Positions 7,166 through 15,027 of a DNA stretch of 29,802 nucleotides are shown piece after piece. The notes below the pieces were generated by a model, which worked only from the letters and a program-made list of their open reading frames with translations, had not been told where the DNA came from and ran no database searches. The translations under genes were made by a program, and so were the position numbers. Source of the DNA: JBQTJJ01 sp052387235 (GTDB lineage: Bacteria > Actinomycetota > Acidimicrobiia > Acidimicrobiales > GCA-2861595); contig JBQTJJ010000124.1 of the NCBI GenBank assembly GCA_052387235.1, positions 1 to 29,802 on the forward strand, read 5' to 3'. Numbering within the stretch: position 1 is the stretch's first letter; each line of letters starts with the position of its first letter.

Positions 7166-7382
7166 TCAGCAGGGAGCGCCAGTACAGGGCCGCTCCCAGT
7201 GAGACGGTGCCGGCCAGGAACCCCGCCACCGAGAGGGCGGTGCTCCCGGCGACGAGGCCGACCACGAGCAGGACGAACCCGATGGCCCCCGCCGCGCACG
7301 ACAGCACGAGGGGGACGGGCGGGGGCGGCGGCGCCCCGGGCGCCGGCCCGGGGCCGGGCTCCCCGCCGTTGGCGGTGCTCAC
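7122..7382 (-). CDS. Small two-helix membrane protein
   Basis: 86 residues from the GTG at 7382: a Pro/Gly-rich N-terminus of 24 residues, two membrane helices (LVLSCAAGAIGFVLLVVGLV and SVAGFLAGTVSLGAALYW) and a basic tail (SAWAARKRGGPRR). No family recognised. The GTG overlaps the TGA of the YgjP-like gene (GTGA arrangement), which decides the start and points to translational coupling. Its last 44 bases overlap the 3' end of the hydrolase gene on the opposite strand, so the two transcripts must run into each other. Confidence 0.55.
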   Translation of the reverse strand: MSTANGGEPGPGPAPGAPPPPPVPLVLSCAAGAIGFVLLVVGLVAGSTALSVAGFLAGTVSLGAALYWRSLLISAWAARKRGGPRR

Positions 7383-7855
7383 CCGGCCGCCTCCAAGCCT
7401 CTCGCCATGAGGAATCCCCGGGCCCGCTCGGTGCGGGGGTAGCGGCCGACCAGGGCCCAGAAGGCGGGGCCGTGGCCGTGGACCACGAGGTGGGCCAGCT
7501 CGTGGGCGATCACATAGTCGAGGACCCATGCCGGCTCCCGGGCCAGGCGGGTGGAGATGCGGATGGTGCCGTCGGCCGGCGTGCACGACCCCCAGCGCCA
7601 CTCCTGGTTGTCCACCCACCGGATCGACGCCGGCCTGGGGAAGCCGTAGGACGCCGCCAGCGACGCGGCCCGGGCCCCGAGGTCGACCACGGCCGACTCG
7701 GCCCGGCGCCGCATGCGCCGCACCATCTCGGCCACGTGGCGCTCCTCCTCGGACCTGGTCATGGTGGCCGGGATGGACACCCGCAGCACGCCGCCGACCT
7801 GGCGGGCCTGCACGGTCTTGCGCCGGCGGGGGCTGCGGACGACCTCGACCTCCAT
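7379..7855 (-). CDS. YgjP/SprT-like zinc metallopeptidase (DUF45)
   Basis: 158 residues. The zinc site is HELAH in 'DYVIAHELAHLVVHGHGPAF', with the third ligand from the downstream His of HGHGPAFW, exactly the YgjP (DUF45/WLM) layout. 'RWVDNQEWRWGSCTPADGTI' upstream is the conserved WGSC motif of this family. These are predicted metal-dependent hydrolases of uncharacterised substrate. The ATG at 7855 is preceded by a -10-like TACCTT seven bases away and no Shine-Dalgarno, so a leaderless mRNA is likely and the gene has its own promoter after the GGDEF-EAL gene. Confidence 0.85.
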   Translation of the reverse strand: MEVEVVRSPRRRKTVQARQVGGVLRVSIPATMTRSEEERHVAEMVRRMRRRAESAVVDLGARAASLAASYGFPRPASIRWVDNQEWRWGSCTPADGTIRISTRLAREPAWVLDYVIAHELAHLVVHGHGPAFWALVGRYPRTERARGFLMARGLEAAG

Positions 7856-7862
7856 GCCGGTG

Positions 7863-7868
7863 AAGGTA
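7863..7868 (-). promoter_or_regulatory. -10 box for leaderless ygjP-like mRNA
   Basis: On the minus strand TACCTT lies seven bases before the ATG at 7855. Confidence 0.45.
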
Positions 7869-7957
7869 CTCGGCAGGTGCGACAGGGCCCGGGACCGGCC
7901 GGACTCCTCGGGGCCCGACCGCCGGCGCGCAGCCTCCGCACCGTCAGGGCGGGGCGC

Positions 7958-10312
7958 TCACGGTGACCGGTCCGTTCGGGGATGGAGGTCCGGCCGGCCC
8001 CGGCGGACCTGGCGGGAGTGCCGGGGAAGGAGCCCGCCGGGCTGGGCCGCCTGGGGGTGGCCGACGAGGTAGCCCTGGACCGCGTCGCACCCGAGCCGGC
8101 GCAGCTCGCGCAGCTGCACCTCGGTCTCCACGCCCTCCCCCACCACGTCCAGGCCCAGGGCGTGGGCCAGGCTCACGACGGCGTTGACGATGGCGTGGTC
8201 CTCGGAGTCGATCCCGAGGCCGTCCACGAAGGAGCGGTCGATCTTCAAGCTGTCGACCGGGAAGCGCTTGAGGTAGCTCAGCGACGAGTAGCCGGTGCCG
8301 AAGTCGTCGATGGACAGGCCCACGCCGAGCTCCTTGAGGGCCCGAAGGGTGTCGGCCGTGGCCTCCACCTCCTCCATCAGCACGCTCTCGGTGATCTCGA
8401 GGGTGAGGGCCCCGGGAGCGATCCCGGCCCGGTGCAGGGCCTCGGCCACGATGGCCACGATGCCGGGGTCGGTGAACTGGCGGGCCGACAGGTTCACGCC
8501 GATCGTCAGCGCCGCCAGCTGCGGATCGGCGTCCTGCCAGCGCCCGAGCTGGGAGCAGGCCTCGATGAGGACCCAGCGGCCGATCCGGGTGATGAGGCCG
8601 GACTCCTCGGCCAGGGGGATGAAGTCGGCGGGGGCGACGAGGCCCCGGTCGGGGTGCTCCCAGCGGACCAGCGCCTCCACGCCCAGCAGCTCGTTGTCGG
8701 CGGCGCGGACGATGGGCTGGTAGTGGAGGCGGAGCTCGCCGTGCTGCAGCGCTCGGCGCAGGGCCTGCTCCATCTCCAGCCGCTCGAGGAGGCGGGCCCG
8801 GATGGCGGCGTCGAAGACCTCGATGCGGTCCCGGCCGCGCTCCTTGGCCCGGTACATGGCCACGTCGGCGTCCCGCAGCACGTCCTCGGCCCGCCCGCCT
8901 CCGGCCGCCAGCGCGATGCCGATGCTGGCGGTGAGGACCGACTCCCGGCCGTACAGGGGCATCGGGGAGGCGATGGCGGCCGCGATCCGCTCCGCGACCT
9001 GCAGCACGGCGCAGGTCTCCACCTCCTCGCAGACCACGACGAACTCGTCGCCCGCCAGCCGGCCCACCGTGTCGCCGGGGCGCACCGCGGCCTGCAGGCG
9101 CTCGCCGATGCGGACGAGCACCTCGTCGCCGACGGAGTGCCCGAGGGTGTCGTTGACCACCTTGAAGCGGTCCAGGTCGACGAACAGCACCCCCACGCTC
9201 CTGCGCCCGCGCGCCAGCCGGGCCAGGGCGTGGTCGAGGCGGTCGAGCACGAGCGTCCTGTTGGGCAGGCCGGTGAGCGTGTCGTGGTTGGCCCGGTGGA
9301 CGGCATCGGCCAGGGCCTTGCGCATGGCCTCCAGCGCGCTGGCGTCGTTCATGGCCAGGGAGGCGTGCTCGGCGAAGGCCAGCAGCACCTCCTGCTCCAC
9401 CGCGTCGTAGCGCCGTCCGGCGTCGTAGGAGGCCACCACCAGGCTGCCGATGGGCTCGCCGTCCTGGAAGACGGGAGCGCCCATGGCGGCTCGGAGCCGG
9501 GCATCCACGAACGCGCCGATGGGGTCGTCGAGGGAGGCGTAGTCGTGGGTGACGACCAGGCGCCGCTCGCGGAGGACCTGCCCCCCGACGCCCTGGTGCA
9601 CCGGGCTCCTGGCGATGGCGCCGGCCAGCTCGTCGTCGAGCCCGCGCCACGCCATGAGGCGCAGGATGGTGGGGTCGTCGGGGTCGAGGAGGCGGAGGCC
9701 CACCACGTCGTCGCCCAGCAGCTCGGCCGCGCCCCCGGTGACGGCGTCGAGCACCTCCCCGATGGGGGCGCGGTGGGAGATGGAGCGCTGGATGCGGAAC
9801 AGCCGCTCCAGCAGGGTCTGGCGCTCCTGGAGCGTCGCCAGCAGCGCGGCGTTCTCCTGGGCCTGGTGCTCGCTGCGCTCCCTGGCGCCGCGCTCGGCGC
9901 CGAGCGTGCGCAGCATCCGGAGCGAGAGGCTGAGCACCCTGCCCATGGACCGCACGAGGGCCACCTCGACGGAGGTGAACGGGTCCCCGGAGCGGGCCAG
10001 CACCAGCGTCGTGGGCGTCTCGTCCTCCAGGGCCACCCGGATGACCGCGCACCGGCCGGCGCCGGGGACCTCCAGCTCGTCGAGCTCGCCGGCCGCGACC
10101 CGGCCCAGCTCCTGGTGGGGGACCCGGCCGGGCGGGAAGCCGACGCAGGAGACCACGCGCCCGTCCCGCACCACGGCACCGACCTCGGCCTCCACCGCCT
10201 CGGCCGCACGCTCCACGCCGCCGGCGGTGGCGGTGGCCTCGTGCTCGTAGGACGAGACCGAAGCCAGGAACTCGGCGAGCTGCTGGCCGGACCAGTCCCC
10301 GCCGCCGCTCAT
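7958..10312 (-). CDS. GAF-GAF-GGDEF-EAL cyclic-di-GMP synthase/phosphodiesterase
   Basis: 784 residues. Rough layout: N-terminal GAF-like region (1-140), short coiled coil (140-175), GAF domain (170-325), GGDEF (345-500), EAL (515-760). GGDEF features: 'HDTLTGLPNR', 'FVDLDRFKVVNDTLGH', active site AGDEF, with an inhibitory I-site RPGD exactly five residues before it. EAL features: 'LLGVEALVRWEHP', 'LTLEITESVLM', 'LSIDDFGTGYSSLSYLK', 'DSLKIDRSFV' and 'VVGEGVETEVQL'. Both halves keep their catalytic residues, so the protein may both make and degrade c-di-GMP under control of ligands bound by the GAF domains. No membrane segments, so cytoplasmic. The ATG at 10312 is two bases after the FIST stop, giving tight coupling to that sensor. 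Confidence 0.92.
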   Translation of the reverse strand: MSGGGDWSGQQLAEFLASVSSYEHEATATAGGVERAAEAVEAEVGAVVRDGRVVSCVGFPPGRVPHQELGRVAAGELDELEVPGAGRCAVIRVALEDETPTTLVLARSGDPFTSVEVALVRSMGRVLSLSLRMLRTLGAERGARERSEHQAQENAALLATLQERQTLLERLFRIQRSISHRAPIGEVLDAVTGGAAELLGDDVVGLRLLDPDDPTILRLMAWRGLDDELAGAIARSPVHQGVGGQVLRERRLVVTHDYASLDDPIGAFVDARLRAAMGAPVFQDGEPIGSLVVASYDAGRRYDAVEQEVLLAFAEHASLAMNDASALEAMRKALADAVHRANHDTLTGLPNRTLVLDRLDHALARLARGRRSVGVLFVDLDRFKVVNDTLGHSVGDEVLVRIGERLQAAVRPGDTVGRLAGDEFVVVCEEVETCAVLQVAERIAAAIASPMPLYGRESVLTASIGIALAAGGGRAEDVLRDADVAMYRAKERGRDRIEVFDAAIRARLLERLEMEQALRRALQHGELRLHYQPIVRAADNELLGVEALVRWEHPDRGLVAPADFIPLAEESGLITRIGRWVLIEACSQLGRWQDADPQLAALTIGVNLSARQFTDPGIVAIVAEALHRAGIAPGALTLEITESVLMEEVEATADTLRALKELGVGLSIDDFGTGYSSLSYLKRFPVDSLKIDRSFVDGLGIDSEDHAIVNAVVSLAHALGLDVVGEGVETEVQLRELRRLGCDAVQGYLVGHPQAAQPGGLLPRHSRQVRRGRPDLHPRTDRSP

Positions 10313-10314
10313 CG

Positions 10315-11490
10315 CTATGCCAGCGCCAGCACGACGAGGGTCTGGTTGTGGAAGCCGCTCATCCCGCGGGTGCGGGCGATCTCCCCGTAGGTGTAGAACC
10401 CGGCCACGGGCGCACCGCCGGCGTGGCCCGAGATGCGCCTGACCTCGCGCTCGATGCCGGGATCGCCGAGGACGCCCCGCCGGGCGATGCAGTCGAAGGC
10501 CACCAGGCCGAGGGGCGGGCGTCCGCCGAGGGCCCGCACCGCCTCGTTGCAGGCGTCGTCGGTGGCGGCCAGCACCGAGTCGTCGTCTCCCTCCATGATC
10601 CAGGCCTGCCCGCCCTGGGGCACCTGGGCGATGCACACGATGCTGCGGTCCTCGAAGTCGGCCTCGGCCACGAAGCGGACCTCCTCGCCACTGCGCCGGC
10701 TGAGCCCCAGCGGGTGGGTGAGGGCGAAGGTCGTGAAGGCGGCCGCGTCCACCCGCGCCTCGGCGGGGGCGTGCAGCCGGTCCAGGTAGACGTCGAGGGC
10801 GGGACGGTCGTCGAGCTCCATGACGCGGTTGCCGGCGCTGGACGTGACCAGCATGGGTTCGCCCACCCGCCGCCAGCCGTGGCGGACGCCGATGCCGATG
10901 GGGGCGTCCGACGAGATGGCGGCGGCCACGACCGCCCCTTCCAGCACCTCGGTGCCGTGCAGCTGGAAGGTGCCCTTCATCTTCAGCCCGTCGCCGGCGC
11001 AGCCGCCGACCAGCGGGATCTCGGCGCCCACCGTCTGGTAGGCGCCGCGGACGACCTCCTGCTGGTCGCCGGCCAGGCCGTCGGTGAGGAGCAGCAGCAC
11101 GCGGTGGCCGGCGGGGCCGAGCCGGTCGACGCACCGGGCCGCCTCGGCGCTGGCCTCCCGCAGCCGGCCGCCGTCGGCGCGGGCGGCGGCGGTGGCGACG
11201 GTGAAGCCGGGGCCGCCCAGCGCCATGGCGACGACGCCGGCGTCGCCCGGTCCCCCGCCCGAGATCTCGCCGGCGGTGGAGCACCCGATCACGGGCACGC
11301 CGCCGGCGACGCCGGCGATCCCGGCGAGCAGCTCCTTCACGTCATAGGTCTCGGCGCAGAAGACGACGAGCAGGCGGGGGTCGGCCCCGGTCATGGCGTC
11401 CGTGGCCGCTTCGGCCCCGGCGCTCCTGGCGTCGGCCGCATAGCTGTGCCCAACTGCTGCCCACCGCGAAGGTGTGCCGTTCCGAGCCAT
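10315..11490 (-). CDS. FIST domain sensory protein
   Basis: 391 residues with FIST-N (about 10-190: 'LLVVFCAETYDVKELLAGI', 'VPVIGCSTAGEISGGG', 'LLLLTDGLAG', 'VGGCAGDGLKMKGTFQ') and FIST-C (about 210-385: 'HPLGLSRRSGEEV', 'ALGGRPPLGLVAFDCIARR', 'PVAGFYTYGEIARTRGMSGFHNQT', quoted in part). FIST domains are predicted sensors of small ligands, possibly amino acids, and are often linked to signalling outputs. The stand-alone protein is followed after two bases by the c-di-GMP enzyme, so it probably feeds a signal to it. The ATG at 11490 is chosen because GGAGGG lies eight bases upstream; a start further out (11529) lacks this. Confidence 0.88.
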   Translation of the reverse strand: MARNGTPSRWAAVGHSYAADARSAGAEAATDAMTGADPRLLVVFCAETYDVKELLAGIAGVAGGVPVIGCSTAGEISGGGPGDAGVVAMALGGPGFTVATAAARADGGRLREASAEAARCVDRLGPAGHRVLLLLTDGLAGDQQEVVRGAYQTVGAEIPLVGGCAGDGLKMKGTFQLHGTEVLEGAVVAAAISSDAPIGIGVRHGWRRVGEPMLVTSSAGNRVMELDDRPALDVYLDRLHAPAEARVDAAAFTTFALTHPLGLSRRSGEEVRFVAEADFEDRSIVCIAQVPQGGQAWIMEGDDDSVLAATDDACNEAVRALGGRPPLGLVAFDCIARRGVLGDPGIEREVRRISGHAGGAPVAGFYTYGEIARTRGMSGFHNQTLVVLALA

Positions 11491-11574
11491 TCGGATGACC
11501 CTCCTCGTCCGGGCGCGCGCCGACTTCACCGGCTCGGATGAGATCGGCAGGAGGGCGCCGGGCTTGAGGGGATT

Positions 11575-12189
11575 CTACAGAGCGCTCGTGATGGTGGGTT
11601 CCTCCACCATGGGCAGGGCGACGGGGTCGCCGCCCACCAACCGGCCGCCGGCGGCCTCCAGCCACCGGCCCGACAGGTTGGCGGTACCCAGGGGGTCCCC
11701 CCCGAGGTGCCGCTCCAGCGAGCGGATCACGCCCCCGTGGGTGACGACCACGAGGTCCGCGTCGGGACGGGCCGCGAGGCGCTCGAAGGCTCCCACCACC
11801 CTGGCCCGGAACGCGGGCTCGACCTCGCCGCCGGGCGGCCGGTCGAGCCGCCCGGCCCGCCACGCCGCGATGGCGCCGGGCCACACCACGTCGATCTCGT
11901 CGGTGGTGCGGCCGGTCCAGTCGCCGACATCGCGCTCGCGGAGGTCGGGCTCGATCCCCACCGGGCCCAGGCCGAGGTGCCCGGCCACGATGGCTGCCGT
12001 CTCGACCGCCCGCTGCAGGTCGGAGGAGACGGCGCCGGCGAAGGCCACCCCGAGGTCGGCGAGGCGGGCCGCCATGGCCGCCGACTGCTCGCGGCCGGCA
12101 TCGGTGAGGGGCGCGTCGGCCCAGCCCTGCCACCGGGACTCGGCGTTCCAGGTCGACTGGGCGTGGCGCAGGACGAGGAGCCGGGCCAT
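11575..12189 (-). CDS. Histidine phosphatase (phosphoglycerate-mutase-like)
   Basis: 204 residues. N-terminal 'LLVLRHAQSTWNAESRWQG' carries the catalytic RH (RHA instead of RHG) and the substrate arginine region; 'SSDLQRAVETAAIVA' and 'LRERDVGDWTGRTTDEI' give the second arginine and glutamate; 'LVVVTHGGVIRSL' gives the second histidine. The family includes phosphoglycerate mutases, alpha-ribazole phosphatases and broad phosphatases; the length and lack of mutase-specific insert suggest a phosphatase. The ATG at 12189 follows a TAACCT box by eight bases, so a leaderless start is likely. It diverges from the MaoC gene and lies 84 bases upstream of the FIST gene. Confidence 0.85.
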   Translation of the reverse strand: MARLLVLRHAQSTWNAESRWQGWADAPLTDAGREQSAAMAARLADLGVAFAGAVSSDLQRAVETAAIVAGHLGLGPVGIEPDLRERDVGDWTGRTTDEIDVVWPGAIAAWRAGRLDRPPGGEVEPAFRARVVGAFERLAARPDADLVVVTHGGVIRSLERHLGGDPLGTANLSGRWLEAAGGRLVGGDPVALPMVEEPTITSAL

Positions 12190-12197
12190 GGCCCCGA

Positions 12198-12247
12198 AGG
12201 TTAAGGCTCCGCGGGCCGGCCGGTGCGGGACGGGGGTCCGGTACGGT
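12198..12247. promoter_or_regulatory. Divergent overlapping promoters between phosphatase and maoC-like genes
   Basis: Minus strand -10 TAACCT (12198-12203) is eight bases from the phosphatase ATG; plus strand -10 TACGGT (12242-12247) is six bases from the maoC-like ATG. With normal 17-base spacers the two -35 regions would fall on the same bases (about 12219-12226), so the promoters would compete. No good -35 match is seen on either strand. Confidence 0.4.
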
Positions 12248-12253
12248 TTCGCC

Positions 12254-13102
12254 ATGGCGCTGGCGATCGAGAAGCTGGGCACGACCTTCGGGCGGCGGGT
12301 CGAGGCCGTGGACCCGGTCCGGGCCGTCGCCTACGCGGCCGCGACCAACGATCCCAACCCCGCCTACCGGTCGGGCGCCCTGGCCCCGCCCGTGTTCGCG
12401 GTGGTGCCCACCTGGGACGCCATGAGCGAGGCGCTCACCTCGATGGTGCCGCCCGAGGCGTTCCTCATGATCGTGCACGGCGAGCACGACATGCACTTCC
12501 ACCGCCCGCTGGCCCCGGGCCAGGTGCTGGCGACCGCGGCCGAGGCCTTCAGCATCAGGGTGGGCCGCTCCGGCACCCGCTACACCATGCGGGTCGTCAG
12601 CACCGACGAGGGCGGCACCGAGCCCGTGCTCGAGCAGTACTGCACCATGTTCATCCGGGGCATGAGCGACGGCGAGGACCTCGGTCCCGACAAGCCCGAC
12701 CACAGCTTCCCCCGGGACGCCCGCTCCCGGGAGGCCGGCAGCTTCACCGTGCACGTCGACGACGACCAGACCTACCGCTACAAGGAGGCCTCGGGCGACG
12801 ACAACGCCATCCACGTCGACGACGAGGTGGCCCGCAGCGTGGGCCTGCCCGGGATCATCGTGCACGGGCTGTGCACCATGGCCATGGCCGGCCAGGGCGT
12901 CATCGCCACCGTCGCCGGCGGTGACCCGGGCCGGCTGCGCCGCCTGGCCGTCCGCTTCTCCCGCCCGGTGTTCCCGGGGAGCGACGTCGTCACCACGGTC
13001 TACGACGCCGGCCCGCACGGCGACCGCCACGCCTACGCCTTCGAAGCGCACAGCGCCGGCGTGCTGGTGATCTCCAACGGGCGGGCCGAGATCTCGTCCT
13101 GA
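12254..13102 (+). CDS. MaoC-like double-hotdog dehydratase/enoyl-CoA hydratase
   Basis: 282 residues with two hotdog halves. The N-terminal half holds 'PRAVAYAAATNDPNPAYRSG'-like substrate region (seen as VAYAAATNDPNPAYRSG) and 'FLMIVHGEHDMHFHRPLAPG'; the C-terminal half holds the hydratase-2 signature 'YKEASGDDNAIHVDDEVA' followed by 'VGLPGIIVHGLCTMAM', with the catalytic Asp and His of the DxNxxH type motif. These enzymes hydrate (R)-specific enoyl-CoA in fatty acid, PHA or mycolate-type metabolism. The ATG at 12254 lies six bases after a TACGGT box; upstream open frame is non-coding. Followed after eight bases by the moaD-like gene. Confidence 0.87.
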   Translation: MALAIEKLGTTFGRRVEAVDPVRAVAYAAATNDPNPAYRSGALAPPVFAVVPTWDAMSEALTSMVPPEAFLMIVHGEHDMHFHRPLAPGQVLATAAEAFSIRVGRSGTRYTMRVVSTDEGGTEPVLEQYCTMFIRGMSDGEDLGPDKPDHSFPRDARSREAGSFTVHVDDDQTYRYKEASGDDNAIHVDDEVARSVGLPGIIVHGLCTMAMAGQGVIATVAGGDPGRLRRLAVRFSRPVFPGSDVVTTVYDAGPHGDRHAYAFEAHSAGVLVISNGRAEISS

Positions 13103-13110
13103 GCGGGCCG

Positions 13111-13353
13111 ATGCCGGTGCTCAGGCTGTTCGCGGCGGCCCGGGAGGCGGCCGGGACCGGGCGTGACGAGGTCGACGGGGCCACCGTGGGCGAGGTCCTG
13201 GGCCGGGCCCGCGAGCGCTACGGGAACGGGTTCGCCGCCGTCCTGGGGGGCAGCCGGGTGTGGGTGAACGGTGAGCCGGCCTCCGACGACACGACGGTGG
13301 GGGAGGGCGACGAGGTCGCCGTGCTCCCACCCGTGTCGGGCGGGTCGGCCTGA
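13111..13353 (+). CDS. MoaD/ThiS-like ubiquitin-fold sulfur carrier with extended C-terminus
   Basis: 80 residues. 'PVLRLFAAAREAAGTGRDEV', 'VGEVLGRARERYG', 'VWVNGEPASDDTTVGEGDEV' and 'VAVLPPVSGG' are the standard MoaD pattern. In MoaD the terminal Gly-Gly is adenylated and thiocarboxylated to supply sulfur for molybdopterin. Here the frame continues with Ser-Ala before the stop, so the GG is not at the end: activation would need removal of two residues, or the protein has another role. No moaE or moeB-type gene is nearby. Start ATG at 13111, one base before the next gene's GTG at its 3' end, implying an operon with maoC-like and CdsA-like genes. Confidence 0.8.
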   Translation: MPVLRLFAAAREAAGTGRDEVDGATVGEVLGRARERYGNGFAAVLGGSRVWVNGEPASDDTTVGEGDEVAVLPPVSGGSA

Positions 13354-13354
13354 C

Positions 13355-14182
13355 GTGGCCGGGCCGACGGTGACCCTGCCGGGGATGGCGGTCAGGGACG
13401 GGACGGGCCGGGCGGGCGCCGGCGCCGGGTGGCTGGCGCGGGTGCGGAGCCTGGACGCCCGCCCCCGGGTGGTGGGCCCGCACGCCCGGCTGGGCGTGGT
13501 GTGGTGCGTGGTGTGGGTCGCGGCCCTCACCGCCGGCCGCTGGCCCCTGGCCCTCCTGCTCGCGCCCTGCGCCGGCCTGGCCGGCGTCCAGGCCGCCCGC
13601 ACCTGGCGGAGCCGGCCCCGCCCCGCCCCCCCGGCGGCCGGCGCGGGCGCCGCCCTGCTGGTGCTGGCCGCCCCGGCCGGGCCACTGGCCGTCGGCGTGG
13701 CCGCGGCGGCGGTGACGGCCGTGGTGCTGGCCGGGGCGGCCATGGCCGGCCCCCGCAGGGCCGACCCCGTCCTCACGCTGGTCATCGCCGGCTCCATCGG
13801 CCTGGCTGCCGCCTCGCCCGTCCTCCTGCTGCGCTCCGGCCTGGTGCCGGTGTTCGTCCTGCTGGCCCTGGTGAGCGTGCACGACGCCAGCGTCTACGTG
13901 GTCGGCACGGGCGCCAGGAGCGGGTGGGAGGGCCCGGCCGCCGGCATGGCCAGCATGGCGGCCGTCACCCTGGCCGTGGCCGCCGTCCTGGTGCCCCCCT
14001 TCCGGGGCGTCACGCCCTGGGTGCTCGGCGGCCTGGCCATCGCCCTCACGCCTCTCGGCCCCTACGCCGGCTCGGCCCTGCTGGGGCACCAGGGCGCCCG
14101 GGTGCCGGCGCTGCGCCGGCTGGACTCGCTGCTGGTGGTGGCGCCGGTGTGGTGCCTGGTGGCCGCCCGGATCCTGGAGTAG
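13355..14182 (+). CDS. Divergent CdsA-like (CDP-diglyceride synthase type) membrane protein
   Basis: 275 residues, about eight hydrophobic segments. The C-terminal half follows the cytidylyltransferase layout: 'HDASVYVVGTGARSGWEGPA' takes the place of the family's D-x-x-AYxxG...K-T-WEG region, and 'LLGHQGARVPALRRLDSLLV' that of HGGxLDRxDSL. Several polar residues needed for CTP and metal binding are changed, so real phosphatidate cytidylyltransferase activity is doubtful. The start is not certain: the GTG at 13355, one base after the moaD-like stop, is chosen; an ATG at 13385 is also in frame. Function unknown. Ends 27 bases before the convergent PuuD-like gene. Confidence 0.55.
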   Translation: MAGPTVTLPGMAVRDGTGRAGAGAGWLARVRSLDARPRVVGPHARLGVVWCVVWVAALTAGRWPLALLLAPCAGLAGVQAARTWRSRPRPAPPAAGAGAALLVLAAPAGPLAVGVAAAAVTAVVLAGAAMAGPRRADPVLTLVIAGSIGLAAASPVLLLRSGLVPVFVLLALVSVHDASVYVVGTGARSGWEGPAAGMASMAAVTLAVAAVLVPPFRGVTPWVLGGLAIALTPLGPYAGSALLGHQGARVPALRRLDSLLVVAPVWCLVAARILE

Positions 14183-14209
14183 CGGCGGCCGGCGGCGCGC
14201 CTCGGAAGG

Positions 14210-14941
14210 TCAGAAGAGGAGCTCCCAGAGCAGCACGAACACGAACCACAGGCCGAAGCCGGCCATGATCGTCTTCTTGTGGTCGTCGAGGTATGCCCTG
14301 GTGCCGCCCGGCGCGGTGCCGCCGATGCGGCCCAGGCCGTTGAGTTCGAAGAGGACCACCAGTGCCAGCGTGACCAGCCAGTAGAGGCCGCGCTCGCCGC
14401 CCTGGGGGGTGATCTCGTACTCCTGGGCCGCCAGGTGGCTGGTGACGCCCATGAACCAGAGCATGGCGATGGAGAAGAAGGCGTTGGTGCGCGAGGCCAG
14501 CAGCGCCTTGCGTCCCGCGCCCGCCGCCGCCGGGTCGGCCTGCCCGCCGGCCGCCACGGTGCGGGCGCTGGCGATCACCACCCGCTGGTTCGGCCAGATC
14601 ACCATGAACACGTTCATGAACATGACCAGCGCCAGCAGGATGCCGGTGGAGATGGCGATGCCGGGCGCCGTCTTGAAGTAGGCGCCGCCGGTGAGGTTCT
14701 CCTGGAACCCGAGGATCATGATCCCCGTGGCCAGGGTGAGCATGGCCGCGAAGCGGAACCACCACAGGGCCCGCGGGACCAGCTTCTCGATGGCCTCCGT
14801 GCGCGACGCCGCCTCGAACTGGGCGAACGAGGGGACCTGCACGAAGTTGAAGTAGTAGAGGAGGCCGATCCAGGTCACCCCGGACAGGTAGTGGCCCCAC
14901 CGGGACAGCATCTCGCCACCGGCCTGCGAGAAGATCTCCAT
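14210..14941 (-). CDS. Urate-oxidase-N / PuuD-like integral membrane protein
   Basis: 243 residues. 'RWGHYLSGVTWIGLLYYFNF', 'RALWWFRFAAMLTLATGIMI', 'VFMVIWPNQRVVIASARTVA' and 'NAFFSIAMLWFMGVTSHLA' fit PF06181-type proteins, whose founder PuuD is a membrane urate hydroxylase with a C-terminal cytochrome c domain. Here the cytochrome part is absent, so urate oxidation cannot be assumed; these stand-alone membrane domains are of unknown function. Histidines in RWGHYLSG and TSHLA are candidates for cofactor or metal binding. The ATG at 14941 has GGGGGAG five bases upstream; a TTG at 14956 would be a worse start. Same strand as sodN upstream, 86 bases apart. Confidence 0.75.
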   Translation of the reverse strand: MEIFSQAGGEMLSRWGHYLSGVTWIGLLYYFNFVQVPSFAQFEAASRTEAIEKLVPRALWWFRFAAMLTLATGIMILGFQENLTGGAYFKTAPGIAISTGILLALVMFMNVFMVIWPNQRVVIASARTVAAGGQADPAAAGAGRKALLASRTNAFFSIAMLWFMGVTSHLAAQEYEITPQGGERGLYWLVTLALVVLFELNGLGRIGGTAPGGTRAYLDDHKKTIMAGFGLWFVFVLLWELLF

Positions 14942-15027
14942 CGACGCTCCCCCCAACGAACGGGTCCTGGCACTGGCGAGGGCAAGCTACCCCCGCCAGG
15001 CCGGCGACGGCGGGACCGTGCTGCGAG

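Noticed and set aside
10313..11284. Apparent fusion of the GGDEF-EAL frame upstream through the FIST gene
   Set aside because: The upstream part is an Arg-rich shadow of FIST; the ATG at 10312 begins the GAF protein and follows the FIST stop.
14942..15027. Terminator hairpin downstream of sodN
   Set aside because: Only a six-base CCCGCC/GGCGGG pairing around 11 bases is seen; too weak to call in DNA of this composition.
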